Below, piece by piece: positions 16,098 to 23,843 of a stretch of DNA of 64,000 nucleotides. This stretch comes from Actinoallomurus sp048498315. GTDB lineage: Bacteria; Actinomycetota; Actinomycetes; Streptosporangiales; Streptosporangiaceae. Each line of letters starts with the position of its first letter. Position 1 is the first letter of the stretch. Below the pieces are notes generated by a model, which saw only the letters and a program-made list of their open reading frames with translations, was not told the origin of the DNA and made no database searches. The DNA is taken from contig JBEHYF010000008.1 of assembly GCA_048498315.1 (NCBI GenBank), positions 4,683 to 68,682 of the forward strand. Direction: 5' to 3'. A program made the translations under genes and the position numbers.

Positions 16098-17240
16098 GTG
16101 CGCGAGTACGTCCTCACGTTCCTGACGGCGTCGATCGTCACCTACCTCCTGGTGCCGCTGGTCCGGAAGTTCGCGATCGCGTTCAAGGCGATGACTCCAG
16201 TGCGCGATCGCGACGTGCACGCCATTCCCACCCCGCGGCTCGGCGGACTGGCGATGTTCTTCGGGATGGCGGCGGCGCTGCTGATGGCATCGCGGCTGCC
16301 GTACCTGCACAAGGTGTTCGCCGAGAGCCCGATGTGGGTCGGCCTGCTGTCGGCCGGTGGCCTGCTCGTCGTCGTGGGCATCGCCGACGACCGCTGGGAG
16401 ATCGACGCGCTGACCAAGATGGCCGGCCAGGTCGCGGCGGCGGGCCTGCTCATCATGAACGGCGTCCAGATCCTGTGGATCCCGCTGCCCGGGACCACGC
16501 TGGCGCTGCCGCCGTCGTACGGCGTGCCGCTCACCATCATCATCGTCGTCGCGACCATCAACGCGGTGAACTTCATCGACGGCCTCGACGGCCTCGCGGC
16601 CGGCATCGTCGGCCTGTCCGCGCTGGCGTTCTTCGTCTACGCCTTCCTGGCGAGCGCGATCACGCACCTCGACCACCAGACGGCGCCGGCACTGATCGCC
16701 GTCATCCTCGCCGGCATGTGCGCGGGCTTCCTGCCGCACAACTTCAGCCCGGCCCGCATCTTCATGGGCGACACCGGCTCGATGCTGATCGGGCTGATGC
16801 TGGCGATGTCGATGATCACCGTGTCCGGCTTCGACCCGGAGGCGCTGAAGGGCACGATCAACCGGTTCCCGACGATCCTGCCGCTGCTGCCGATCGCCAT
16901 CATGGTCGTGCCGTACGCCGACATGCTGATGGCCGTGGTCCGCCGCACCTACGGCCTGCGCTCGCCGTTCGCGCCGGACAAGAAACACCTGCACCACCGC
17001 CTGCTCGGCCTGGGGCACTCGCACCGGGGCGCGGCGCTGGTCATGTACCTGTGGACGGCGCTGTTCTCGTTCGGCGTCGTCGCCCTGTCGGCGGCCAAGT
17101 CGCCGCTGGTCGTGCTGTCGGTGGCGAGCCTCGTCGCCATCATCGTGCTGGTCATGATGGCGGTCCCGCAGCTGCGTCCCCACGGCCGCCGGAGACGGTC
17201 GGCCCAAGAGCCCGCGGAGCGTCCGCATCAAGCCGCCTAG
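16098..17240 (+). CDS. undecaprenyl-phosphate sugar-1-phosphate transferase (WecA/TagO/Rfe type)
   Basis: Polytopic membrane enzyme that transfers a sugar-1-phosphate (usually GlcNAc-1-P) from UDP-sugar to undecaprenyl phosphate. This starts wall polymer or arabinogalactan-type linkage synthesis. It is 380 residues with about ten hydrophobic segments. The PNPT motifs are all visible: PTPRLGG, the DD pair in GIADDRWEID, NAVNFIDGLDGLA, FMGDTGSM and the HLHHRLL loop. The GTG at 16098 follows AAGGAGG at 16085-16091. Its place just before the atp operon is conserved in actinobacteria. The C-terminal 20 residues are basic. Confidence 0.92.
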   Translation: MREYVLTFLTASIVTYLLVPLVRKFAIAFKAMTPVRDRDVHAIPTPRLGGLAMFFGMAAALLMASRLPYLHKVFAESPMWVGLLSAGGLLVVVGIADDRWEIDALTKMAGQVAAAGLLIMNGVQILWIPLPGTTLALPPSYGVPLTIIIVVATINAVNFIDGLDGLAAGIVGLSALAFFVYAFLASAITHLDHQTAPALIAVILAGMCAGFLPHNFSPARIFMGDTGSMLIGLMLAMSMITVSGFDPEALKGTINRFPTILPLLPIAIMVVPYADMLMAVVRRTYGLRSPFAPDKKHLHHRLLGLGHSHRGAALVMYLWTALFSFGVVALSAAKSPLVVLSVASLVAIIVLVMMAVPQLRPHGRRRRSAQEPAERPHQAA

Positions 17241-17289
17241 CTGGGCACTTTGCCATTCCTTGGGACAGTGTTCCGGGCGGCTGAGCGCT

Positions 17290-17305
17290 TGTGATACCGT
17301 TCACG
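17290..17305. promoter_or_regulatory. CRP/FNR-like palindrome upstream of atp operon
   Basis: TGTGA (17290-17294), six bases, TCACG (17301-17305). This matches the TGTGA-N6-TCACA pattern of CRP-family sites at nine of ten half-site positions. It sits about 300 bases before the first atp gene. Binding is inference. Confidence 0.4.
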
Positions 17306-17346
17306 AGCAGGGGTGATTAAACCCCCGCACGACTCTCGGAGGGCCC

Positions 17347-17502
17347 ATGGGATCGTACGACGCCGGGATCTTCCGTGGCGCCGTGGCCCAGACTCGGCGC
17401 CCTGCGGGAGAGCGGCCGTCGCCGGGGGGAGTCGGTGACGACGCGTGTGCTAGCTTTCGACGTACCGTAAGCCGACATCCGTGCAGCCGGAGCGCCATGT
17501 AG
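17347..17502 (+). CDS. candidate 51-residue ORF upstream of atp genes
   Basis: ATG at 17347 with GGAGGG six bases before it, open to a TAG at 17500-17502 that directly follows an ATG codon. The peptide (MGSYDAGIFRGAVAQTRRP at its start) is basic and has no membrane segment or known motif. The good ribosome site argues for translation; its unremarkable composition argues against a conserved protein. It may be a leader ORF of the atp transcript. Confidence 0.25.
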   Translation: MGSYDAGIFRGAVAQTRRPAGERPSPGGVGDDACASFRRTVSRHPCSRSAM

Positions 17503-17593
17503 AGATTGCGACCTTAGATCGCGGACCCTGCGTCGCTCCGGGCGTGGGCGCCTCGCGCCGCAGCGAGAGGCCTCGCACGGGTCGGCGGCCCTG

Positions 17594-17836
17594 ATGGATA
17601 CCATGAGCCCAGGCAGCAAGCAACGAACCGACGATGGCGACAAGCCTCAGCTCACGGCGCTCACATTCGCCGAGCTAGGTACGATGAACGCCGTATCCCT
17701 CCTCGTGGGGTTCGGTCTCGGCTGGCTGGTCGACACTCGTCTGGGGACCACTCCGCTGTTCATCTTCGTTGGGCTGTTCCTTGGCGTCGGGTGTGGAGTC
17801 TACGCCACATACCGCCGGATCCGTCGGTATTTGTAG
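17594..17836 (+). CDS. AtpZ/AtpI-family small membrane protein
   Basis: First gene of the atp cluster, 80 residues. Two hydrophobic segments (about residues 31-48 and 53-70) flank the motif GWLVDTRLGTTPLF, which marks the ATPase_gene1/AtpZ family. Such proteins are thought to help insert or assemble the c-ring or to take part in magnesium handling; they are not part of the purified enzyme. A second ATG is at codon 4. It lies 33 bases before the next AtpI-like gene. Confidence 0.8.
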   Translation: MDTMSPGSKQRTDDGDKPQLTALTFAELGTMNAVSLLVGFGLGWLVDTRLGTTPLFIFVGLFLGVGCGVYATYRRIRRYL

Positions 17837-17869
17837 TTTTTAGGACTTGACGTTGTGGAGGTCACCACC

Positions 17870-18271
17870 ATGGCATCGGACGCCGCGCTCGGCGGCGTGA
17901 CCAGAGGTTACCGGCGCGTCCTTATCATGGCGGCCGTAATCGCAGTGGTCGGCCTCATCGTGGCCTTCCTGATCGGCCATTACATTGCCGGCCCGACCTT
18001 TTGCGTCGGAATCGGCCTGGGCTTCATCAACACGCGGCTGACGATCGGTGCGGCCGCGCGTTTCTCCACGACCAAGGACCGCTCGAAGCGTCCGATCATC
18101 TTCGGGTCGCTCCAGCGCCTGGGGATGATCACCGCCGTCGCCCTCCTGGTCGCCTACGCTTTCCGTCCCGATGGCCTGGCGACGCTCGTCGGTCTGGCGG
18201 TCTTCCACATGGTGCTGCTGAGTAACACGTCATCCTCCCTGCTCCGGGAGCTCCGTAGGACGAAGGCATGA
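17870..18271 (+). CDS. atpI: ATP synthase protein I (assembly factor)
   Basis: Membrane protein of 133 residues with four hydrophobic segments (about 20-40, 45-60, 80-98, 102-120), of the ATP synthase I family. It is believed to help assemble the c-ring. The ATG at 17870 is used because GGAGG at 17857-17861 is correctly spaced for it. Its stop overlaps the atpB start (ATGA), so the two are coupled. Together with the preceding gene the cluster has two AtpI-type helpers. Confidence 0.85.
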   Translation: MASDAALGGVTRGYRRVLIMAAVIAVVGLIVAFLIGHYIAGPTFCVGIGLGFINTRLTIGAAARFSTTKDRSKRPIIFGSLQRLGMITAVALLVAYAFRPDGLATLVGLAVFHMVLLSNTSSSLLRELRRTKA

Positions 18272-18993
18272 ACACCCCAACTCCTCTGGCCGCCAAGGAC
18301 ATCGGCAACGAGATCGGCCACCACGTCACCGTCAACATCGGCGGCTTCGTCTTCAATCTCGACACGATCTGGTCGTCGGTGCTGGCCGCCGTCGTCGTCA
18401 TCGGCCTCGGCCTCCTGCTGCGCCGTAAGGTGACCAGCGGCATCCCCGGCCGCCTCCAGCTCGTATGGGAGACGGTCGTCGAGCAGGTGCGCTCGCAGGT
18501 GGCCGACCAGATCGGCCCGACGGCGCCGTTCGTCGTGCCGCTGGCGATCTCGCTGTTCATGTTCATCCTGATCGCGAACTGGATCGAGCTGATCCCGACC
18601 AACGAGAACCTTCCGGCCCCGACGGCCGACGTCAACCTGACGTTCGCGCTGGCGTTCGTAGTCATCATCTGGATGCACGTCATCTCGATCCGCCGCAAGG
18701 GCCTGAAGCACTACCTCGCGCACTACGCCCAGCCGTACAAGCTGCTCATCCCGATCAACATCATCGAGGAGATCGCCAAGCCCATCACGCTGGCGCTGCG
18801 GCTCTTCGGCAACATCTTCTCGGGCACGATCATGATCATCCTGATCGGCCTCTTCCCTGCCTTCCTCGTGCCGTGGCCCAACGCGGCGTGGAAGCTCTTC
18901 GACATGTTCATCGGCGTGATCCAGGCATTCATCTTCGCCCTCCTGACGATCCTGTACTTCGCCGCGGCGGTGCGGACCGAAGAGGGCCACTGA
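18268..18993 (+). CDS. atpB: ATP synthase Fo subunit a
   Basis: Proton-channel subunit of 241 residues with five to six membrane helices. The essential arginine is Arg178 in ITLALRLFGNIFSG. The last helix has the conserved QAFIFALLTILYF. The N-terminal extension and HHVTVNIGGFVFNLDTIW are typical of actinobacteria. It is coupled to atpI through ATGA. Confidence 0.96.
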   Translation: MNTPTPLAAKDIGNEIGHHVTVNIGGFVFNLDTIWSSVLAAVVVIGLGLLLRRKVTSGIPGRLQLVWETVVEQVRSQVADQIGPTAPFVVPLAISLFMFILIANWIELIPTNENLPAPTADVNLTFALAFVVIIWMHVISIRRKGLKHYLAHYAQPYKLLIPINIIEEIAKPITLALRLFGNIFSGTIMIILIGLFPAFLVPWPNAAWKLFDMFIGVIQAFIFALLTILYFAAAVRTEEGH

Positions 18994-19094
18994 GCGACAG
19001 ACGGACCGAGCGCAAGACAAGCCGTGTGCGGGCCGCCAAGGCGCGGCCGTACCACCGAGTTGATTTCCAACCCCACGATCAACAGGAGACACAA

Positions 19095-19355
19095 GTGGCT
19101 GCAACAATGACCAAGGCTGTCGAGCTGGCCGGCGCTTTCGTCGGCGGCGGGCTCGCCCTCGGCGGTGGTGCCGTCGGTGCCGCCATCGGTGACGGTCTCG
19201 CGGGCAGCGCGACCATCGAGGGCGTGGCGCGGCAGCCGGAGGCGCAGAGCCGGCTCTTCAGCATCTTCTTCCTGACGGTCGGTCTGGTCGAGGCGATGTA
19301 CTTCATCAACCTCGCCTTCATGGCCCTGTTCGTGTTCGTCCTCGCCAAGGGCTAG
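19095..19355 (+). CDS. atpE: ATP synthase Fo subunit c
   Basis: Ring-forming proteolipid, 86 residues counting from the GTG at 19095 (AGGAGA at 19083-19088); an ATG at 19107 is also possible. It is a two-helix hairpin with a Gly-rich first helix (GGGLALGGGAVGAAIGDG), the polar loop RQPEAQS and the proton-carrying Glu66 in LTVGLVEAMYF. The 101 bases before it contain no gene and probably the start region that raises c-subunit translation. Confidence 0.96.
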   Translation: MAATMTKAVELAGAFVGGGLALGGGAVGAAIGDGLAGSATIEGVARQPEAQSRLFSIFFLTVGLVEAMYFINLAFMALFVFVLAKG

Positions 19356-19360
19356 TCGCC

Positions 19361-19933
19361 ATGCCTTCCATCGTCCTGGCGGAGCAGAACTTCCTGGTCC
19401 CCAATGCCACCATCTTCGTCGAGGCCGTGCTGTTCTTCGTGCTGCTCGGCGTCCTGACGAAGTGGGTCCTGCCGCCGGTGATGAAGGCGGTGCAGGAGCG
19501 CCAGGAAATGGCCCGCGCCCGGCTGGCGGAGGCGCAGGAGGCGTCGAAGCGTCTCGCCGAGGCGGAGGCCGCCTACCAGAAGGCCCTCGCCGAGGCCCGC
19601 CACGAGGCCGGCCGGATCCGCGAGGAGGCGCGCGAGCAGGGGGCCGCGGTGATCGCCGAGGCCCGCGAGCGCGCGCAGGAGGAGGCGAACGCCATCTTCG
19701 ACGACGCCCGCCGGCAGATCGAGGCCGAGCGCCGGCAGGCGTTCGAGCGGCTCCGCAGCGAGATCGGCACGCTGGCCACCGAGCTGGCGGGCCGTGTCGT
19801 CGGCGAGCCGCTGACCGACGTCGCCGGGCGCGACCGGCTGATCGACCGCTTCCTCGCCGAGGTCGAAGGCGAGGCCGGCGGCGAGCAGGCCGGTGCCGTG
19901 TCCGGCCACATGAGCAGGGTGAGGACCGACTGA
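19361..19933 (+). CDS. atpF: ATP synthase Fo subunit b
   Basis: Peripheral-stalk subunit of 190 residues. It has one N-terminal membrane helix (about 16-37, ending WVLPPVMKAV) and then a long charged alpha-helix rich in Ala, Glu, Arg and Gln. The stop and the next start share bases (TGATG), so it is coupled to a second b-like gene. This copy is the one equivalent to mycobacterial AtpF. Confidence 0.93.
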   Translation: MPSIVLAEQNFLVPNATIFVEAVLFFVLLGVLTKWVLPPVMKAVQERQEMARARLAEAQEASKRLAEAEAAYQKALAEARHEAGRIREEAREQGAAVIAEARERAQEEANAIFDDARRQIEAERRQAFERLRSEIGTLATELAGRVVGEPLTDVAGRDRLIDRFLAEVEGEAGGEQAGAVSGHMSRVRTD

Positions 19934-20424
19934 TGGTCGAGTACATCACGGAGCTCGTCGGCTTCGCCGTCGTCCTCTTCGTCCTGGGCCGCTGGGTCGT
20001 CCCCGTCCTCAACAAGGGGATGGCACAGCGGCAGGAGGCCATCCGGCAGCAGCTCGCCGAGGCCGAAGAGGCTAAGAAGCGGCTGGCCGTCGCGCAGGAG
20101 AAGTACAAGAACGCGCTCGCCGAGGCCCGCCGCGAGGCGGAGCGGCTGCGCGAGCGCGCCCAGCAGGAGAGCGAGGCGATCGCGGCGGAGATGCGCGAGC
20201 AGGCGCAGGCCGAGGCGCGGCGCATCGTCGAGCAGGCGCACCAGCAGATCGAGGCCGACCACCAGCAGACGCTGAACAGGCTGCGGACCACGGTCGGCCG
20301 GCTGACCGCGGAGCTGGCGGCCGAGGTCGTCCAAGAGGCGCTCAAGGACGACGTGCGACAGAACCGCGTCATCGACCGCATCCTCGACGAGATCGAGGTG
20401 CGCGACAAGGTGGCCGTCCGATGA
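19933..20424 (+). CDS. second b-type stalk subunit of ATP synthase (b')
   Basis: Protein of 163 residues with the same plan as subunit b: a single N-terminal membrane helix (residues 4-22, LVGFAVVLFVLGRWVVPVL), then a continuous charged helix. It begins at the ATG of TGATG at the atpF stop and itself overlaps atpH by ATGA. Together with atpH (271 residues) it adds up to 434 residues, close to the fused b-delta subunit of mycobacteria. It therefore looks like an unfused version of that protein. A heterodimeric b/b' stalk is the likely role. Confidence 0.85.
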   Translation: MVEYITELVGFAVVLFVLGRWVVPVLNKGMAQRQEAIRQQLAEAEEAKKRLAVAQEKYKNALAEARREAERLRERAQQESEAIAAEMREQAQAEARRIVEQAHQQIEADHQQTLNRLRTTVGRLTAELAAEVVQEALKDDVRQNRVIDRILDEIEVRDKVAVR

Positions 20425-21236
20425 GGGGCACGAGCCGGACGTCGCTGGCCGACGCCAAGGACCGGCTGGAGTCCCTCCTGTCGTCGGGCGATCCGGCGAC
20501 GCTGGGCGACGAGCTCTTCGCGCTGCTGCACGTGCTCGACCGCGAGCACGTGCTGCGCCGCGCGGTGTCAGATCCGGCGCAGCCGGCCGACCGGCGGGCG
20601 GCGGTCCTGTCCGCCGTGCTCGACGGCAAGATCGCGGCGGGTACCCTCGACTTCGCCGCCGAGCTGGTGCGGCTGCGCTGGGCCCGTTCGATCGATCTGA
20701 CCGACGCGATCGAGGAACTCGCGGTGATCGCCGAGGCGGCGAGCGCCGAGGCGGCCCGGCGGCTGGACGACCTGGAGGACGAGCTGTTCCGGTTCGGCCG
20801 GATCGTCGAGGGCGAGCCGCGGCTGCGGGGGGCGCTGGTCGACCCGCGCGTCCCGGCCGACCGCAAGGCCGCGCTGCTGGCCGAGCTACTGGAGGGCAAG
20901 GTCACCCCGGCGACGCTGCGCCTCGTGACGGAGGCCGCGACACACCCGCGGGGACATAGTCTTGAGCGTGTGCTCACGGCGTACGGCCGCATCGCGGCCG
21001 AGCGCCGCAACCGCCTCGTCGCCGTCGTCCGCACGGCGGTGGAGCTGAGTGAGCGGCAGAAGACGCGGCTGGCCGCGGCGCTCGCCGCACAGTACGGCCG
21101 CGATGTTCACCTGAACATTGAGGTCGATCCTTCCGTTCTGGGCGGTATGTCGATCCAGATCGGGGATGAGGAAATCGACGGCACCATCGTTCGCCGGCTG
21201 GGAGACGTCCGCCGGCGGATCGAGCGGGCGAGCTGA
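20421..21236 (+). CDS. atpH: ATP synthase F1 subunit delta
   Basis: Joins the peripheral stalk to the top of F1. At 271 residues it has the long actinobacterial form, about 90 longer than E. coli delta. It is helical through residues 1-190, and the C-terminal part has the family signature VVRTAVELSERQ, DVHLNIEVDPSVLGGMSIQIGDE. It overlaps the b' gene by four bases. See the b' entry for the relation to mycobacterial b-delta. Confidence 0.93.
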   Translation: MRGTSRTSLADAKDRLESLLSSGDPATLGDELFALLHVLDREHVLRRAVSDPAQPADRRAAVLSAVLDGKIAAGTLDFAAELVRLRWARSIDLTDAIEELAVIAEAASAEAARRLDDLEDELFRFGRIVEGEPRLRGALVDPRVPADRKAALLAELLEGKVTPATLRLVTEAATHPRGHSLERVLTAYGRIAAERRNRLVAVVRTAVELSERQKTRLAAALAAQYGRDVHLNIEVDPSVLGGMSIQIGDEEIDGTIVRRLGDVRRRIERAS

Positions 21237-21273
21237 TACCAAGCATCGGACTCACGGAGAGAGACGAAGAAGA

Positions 21274-22911
21274 ATGGCGGAGCTGACGATCCGGCCGGAG
21301 GAGATCCGGGGCGCGCTCGAGCGCTTCGTCCAGGCGTACGAGCCGGAGACCGCCGCGCGCGAGGAGGTCGGGACCGTCGTCGAATGCTTCGACGGCATCG
21401 CCTTCGTCGAGGGCCTGCCCTCGGCGATGGCGAACGAGCTCCTTGAGTTCGAGGACGGCACGCGCGGCATCGCACTGAACCTCGACGTCCGGCAGATCGG
21501 TGTCGTCATCCTGGGCGACTTTTCCAAGATCGAAGAAGGCCAGCAGGTCCGCCGTACCGGCGACGTCCTGTCGGTCCCCGTCGGTGACGGCTACCTGGGC
21601 CGCGTCGTCGACTCGCTGGGCAACCCCATCGACGGCAAGGGCGAGATCGAGACCGAGACACGGCGTGAGCTGGAGCTGCAGGCGCCCGGCGTCATGCAGC
21701 GCCAGCCCGTGAACGAGCCGCTGCAGACCGGGATCAAGGCGATCGACGCCCTGACGCCGATCGGCCGCGGCCAGCGCCAGCTCATCATCGGCGACCGGCA
21801 GACGGGCAAGACCACGGTCGCGATCGACACGATCTTGAACCAGCGGCAGAACTGGGAGAGCGGCGACCCGAGCAAGCAGGTCCGCTGCATCTACGTCGCC
21901 ATCGGCCAGAAGGGCTCGACGATCGCGCAGGTGCGGGCCACCCTTGAGGAGGCCGGCGCGCTGGAGTACACCACGATCGTGGCGGCCCCGGCGTCCGAGC
22001 CCGCGGGCTTCAAGTACATCGCGCCCTACACCGGCTCGGCCATCGGCCAGCACTGGATGTACCAGGGCAAGCACGTGCTGATCGTGTTCGACGACCTGTC
22101 CAAGCAGGCCGAGTCCTACCGCGCGGTCTCGCTGCTGCTGCGCCGCCCGCCGGGCCGCGAGGCCTACCCCGGCGACGTGTTCTACCTGCACTCGCGGCTG
22201 CTGGAACGGTGCGCGAAGCTGTCGGACGACATGGGCGCCGGCTCGATGACGGGTCTGCCGATCATCGAGACCAAGGGCAACGACGTGTCGGCCTACATCC
22301 CGACCAACGTCATCTCCATCACCGACGGGCAGGTCTTCCTGGAGACCGACCTGTTCAACCAGGGTGTGCGGCCGGCCATCAACGTGGGCATCTCGGTGTC
22401 CCGCGTCGGCGGCGCCGCGATGACCAAGGCGATGAAGAAGGCCACCAGCAACCTGAAGCTGTACCTGTCGCAGTACCGCGACCTGGAGGCGTTCGCCGCG
22501 TTCGCGTCCGACCTCGACGCGGCGTCGCGCGCCCAGCTCGACCGCGGCGCCCGCCTGGTCGAGCTGCTCAAGCAGCCGCAGAACCACCCGTTCCCGATGG
22601 AGCAGCAGGTCGTCTCGATCTGGGCCGGCACCGGCGGCGAGCTGGACGACGTGCCGATCGAGGACATCCGCCGGTTCGAGAGCGAGTTCCTCGACCACCT
22701 GCGCCGCAGCGACCCCTCGGTGCTCGACACCATCCGGGAGACCGGACGGTTCGAAGACGACATCGCGGGCAAGCTCAAGGACCTCATGGCGGAGTTCAAG
22801 AAGGGCTTCGAGACCACCAACCACGGTCCGCTGATCCAGGAGCAGCCGGTCGAGGCGATCGACGAGGATGACGTGGAGCAGGAGAAGATCACCCGCGTGA
22901 GGAAGAAGTAA
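21274..22911 (+). CDS. atpA: ATP synthase F1 subunit alpha
   Basis: Regulatory nucleotide-binding subunit, 545 residues. The ATG at 21274 (MAELTIRPEEIRGALE) follows GGAGAGAG. The P-loop GDRQTGKT is at 173-180; PAINVGISVSRVGGAAMT and the VISITDGQVFLETDLF block are present. The C-terminal tail of about 35 residues (EQPVEAIDEDDVEQEK) is a charged extension as in mycobacteria, where it suppresses ATP hydrolysis; the same role here is inference. Confidence 0.97.
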   Translation: MAELTIRPEEIRGALERFVQAYEPETAAREEVGTVVECFDGIAFVEGLPSAMANELLEFEDGTRGIALNLDVRQIGVVILGDFSKIEEGQQVRRTGDVLSVPVGDGYLGRVVDSLGNPIDGKGEIETETRRELELQAPGVMQRQPVNEPLQTGIKAIDALTPIGRGQRQLIIGDRQTGKTTVAIDTILNQRQNWESGDPSKQVRCIYVAIGQKGSTIAQVRATLEEAGALEYTTIVAAPASEPAGFKYIAPYTGSAIGQHWMYQGKHVLIVFDDLSKQAESYRAVSLLLRRPPGREAYPGDVFYLHSRLLERCAKLSDDMGAGSMTGLPIIETKGNDVSAYIPTNVISITDGQVFLETDLFNQGVRPAINVGISVSRVGGAAMTKAMKKATSNLKLYLSQYRDLEAFAAFASDLDAASRAQLDRGARLVELLKQPQNHPFPMEQQVVSIWAGTGGELDDVPIEDIRRFESEFLDHLRRSDPSVLDTIRETGRFEDDIAGKLKDLMAEFKKGFETTNHGPLIQEQPVEAIDEDDVEQEKITRVRKK

Positions 22912-22914
22912 CGC

Positions 22915-23835
22915 ATGGGTGCCCAGCTTCGGGTGGTACGGCGCCGCATCGCCACGACGAAGTCGATGGCGAAGATCACGCGGGCGCAGGAGCTCATCGC
23001 GTCGTCGCGCATCGTCAAGGCACAGCAGCGGGTGGCCGCCTCGGCGCCGTACGCCCGGCAGATCACCCGCGCCATCTCGGCGCTGGTGAGCCACAATGCC
23101 GGCTCGGGCCATCCGCTGCTGACCGAAAAGCCGGAGAGCACGCGCAGCGCGGTGCTGCTGATCACCAGCGACCGCGGGTTCTGCGGCGGCTACAACGCCA
23201 ACGTCATCCGCGAGGCCGAGCGCACCATGGCGTTGCTGCGGGAGCAGGGCAAGGAGCCCGTCCCGTACATCGTCGGCCGCAAGGGCATCGGCTGGTACCG
23301 CTTCCGCGGCCGTGAGTTCGCCGCCGAGTGGAACGGGTTCAGCGACAGCCCGCGCTACGAGAACGCCGAGGCCATCGGCGAGACGCTCGTGGAGGACTTC
23401 CTCAAGCCGGCCGACGAGGGCGGCCTCGGGGAGATCCACGTGGTGTACACCGAGTTCGTCTCGATGCTCACGCAGCGGCCCGAGGTGCACCGTCTCCTTC
23501 CGCTGGAGGTCGAGGAGGCCGACGAGGAGGAGGCGGAGCGGCGGACCGGGGCGATGGCCCTGTACGAGTTCGAGCCGTCGGCCGACGAGGTGCTCGACGC
23601 GCTGCTGCCGCACTACATCCAGAGCCGCATCTGGCACATGCTGCTGCAGGCGGCGGCCTCCGAGCACGCCCAGCGCCGCCGCGCGATGAAGTCGGCGACC
23701 GACAACGCCAACGAGGTGATCGAGGACCTGACGCGGGAGGCGAACCAGGCCCGCCAGGCCGAGATCACGCAGGAAATCAGCGAAATCGTCGGTGGCGCCA
23801 ACGCGCTAGCCGAGACCTCCGCGGGGAGTGAGTGA
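22915..23835 (+). CDS. atpG: ATP synthase F1 subunit gamma
   Basis: Rotor shaft, 306 residues. The N-terminal helix MGAQLRVVRRRIATTKSMAKITRAQELIA and the C-terminal helix RRRAMKSATDNANEVIEDL form the coiled coil. An actinobacterial loop of polar residues is visible around 205-220 (EEADEEEAERRTGAM). It begins three bases after the atpA stop, and its stop region overlaps the next start region. Confidence 0.96.
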   Translation: MGAQLRVVRRRIATTKSMAKITRAQELIASSRIVKAQQRVAASAPYARQITRAISALVSHNAGSGHPLLTEKPESTRSAVLLITSDRGFCGGYNANVIREAERTMALLREQGKEPVPYIVGRKGIGWYRFRGREFAAEWNGFSDSPRYENAEAIGETLVEDFLKPADEGGLGEIHVVYTEFVSMLTQRPEVHRLLPLEVEEADEEEAERRTGAMALYEFEPSADEVLDALLPHYIQSRIWHMLLQAAASEHAQRRRAMKSATDNANEVIEDLTREANQARQAEITQEISEIVGGANALAETSAGSE

Positions 23836-23843
23836 GAGTCACG

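Larger units (their letters stand above)
17241..17593 (+). promoter_or_regulatory. intergenic region upstream of the ATP synthase operon
   Basis: These 353 bases hold the presumed atp promoter(s). Visible elements are a CRP-like palindrome at 17290-17305, a short hairpin GGGGT/ACCCC around 17311-17327, and a candidate 51-codon ORF at 17347-17502. A possible -10 box lies around 17449-17455 (GCTAGCTTT). I cannot place the transcription start. Confidence 0.4.

Noticed and set aside
20974..23667. An 897-codon minus-strand open frame through atpH, atpA and atpG
   Set aside because: It is the longest open frame in the region but antisense to three certain genes; a consequence of GC-rich codon usage.
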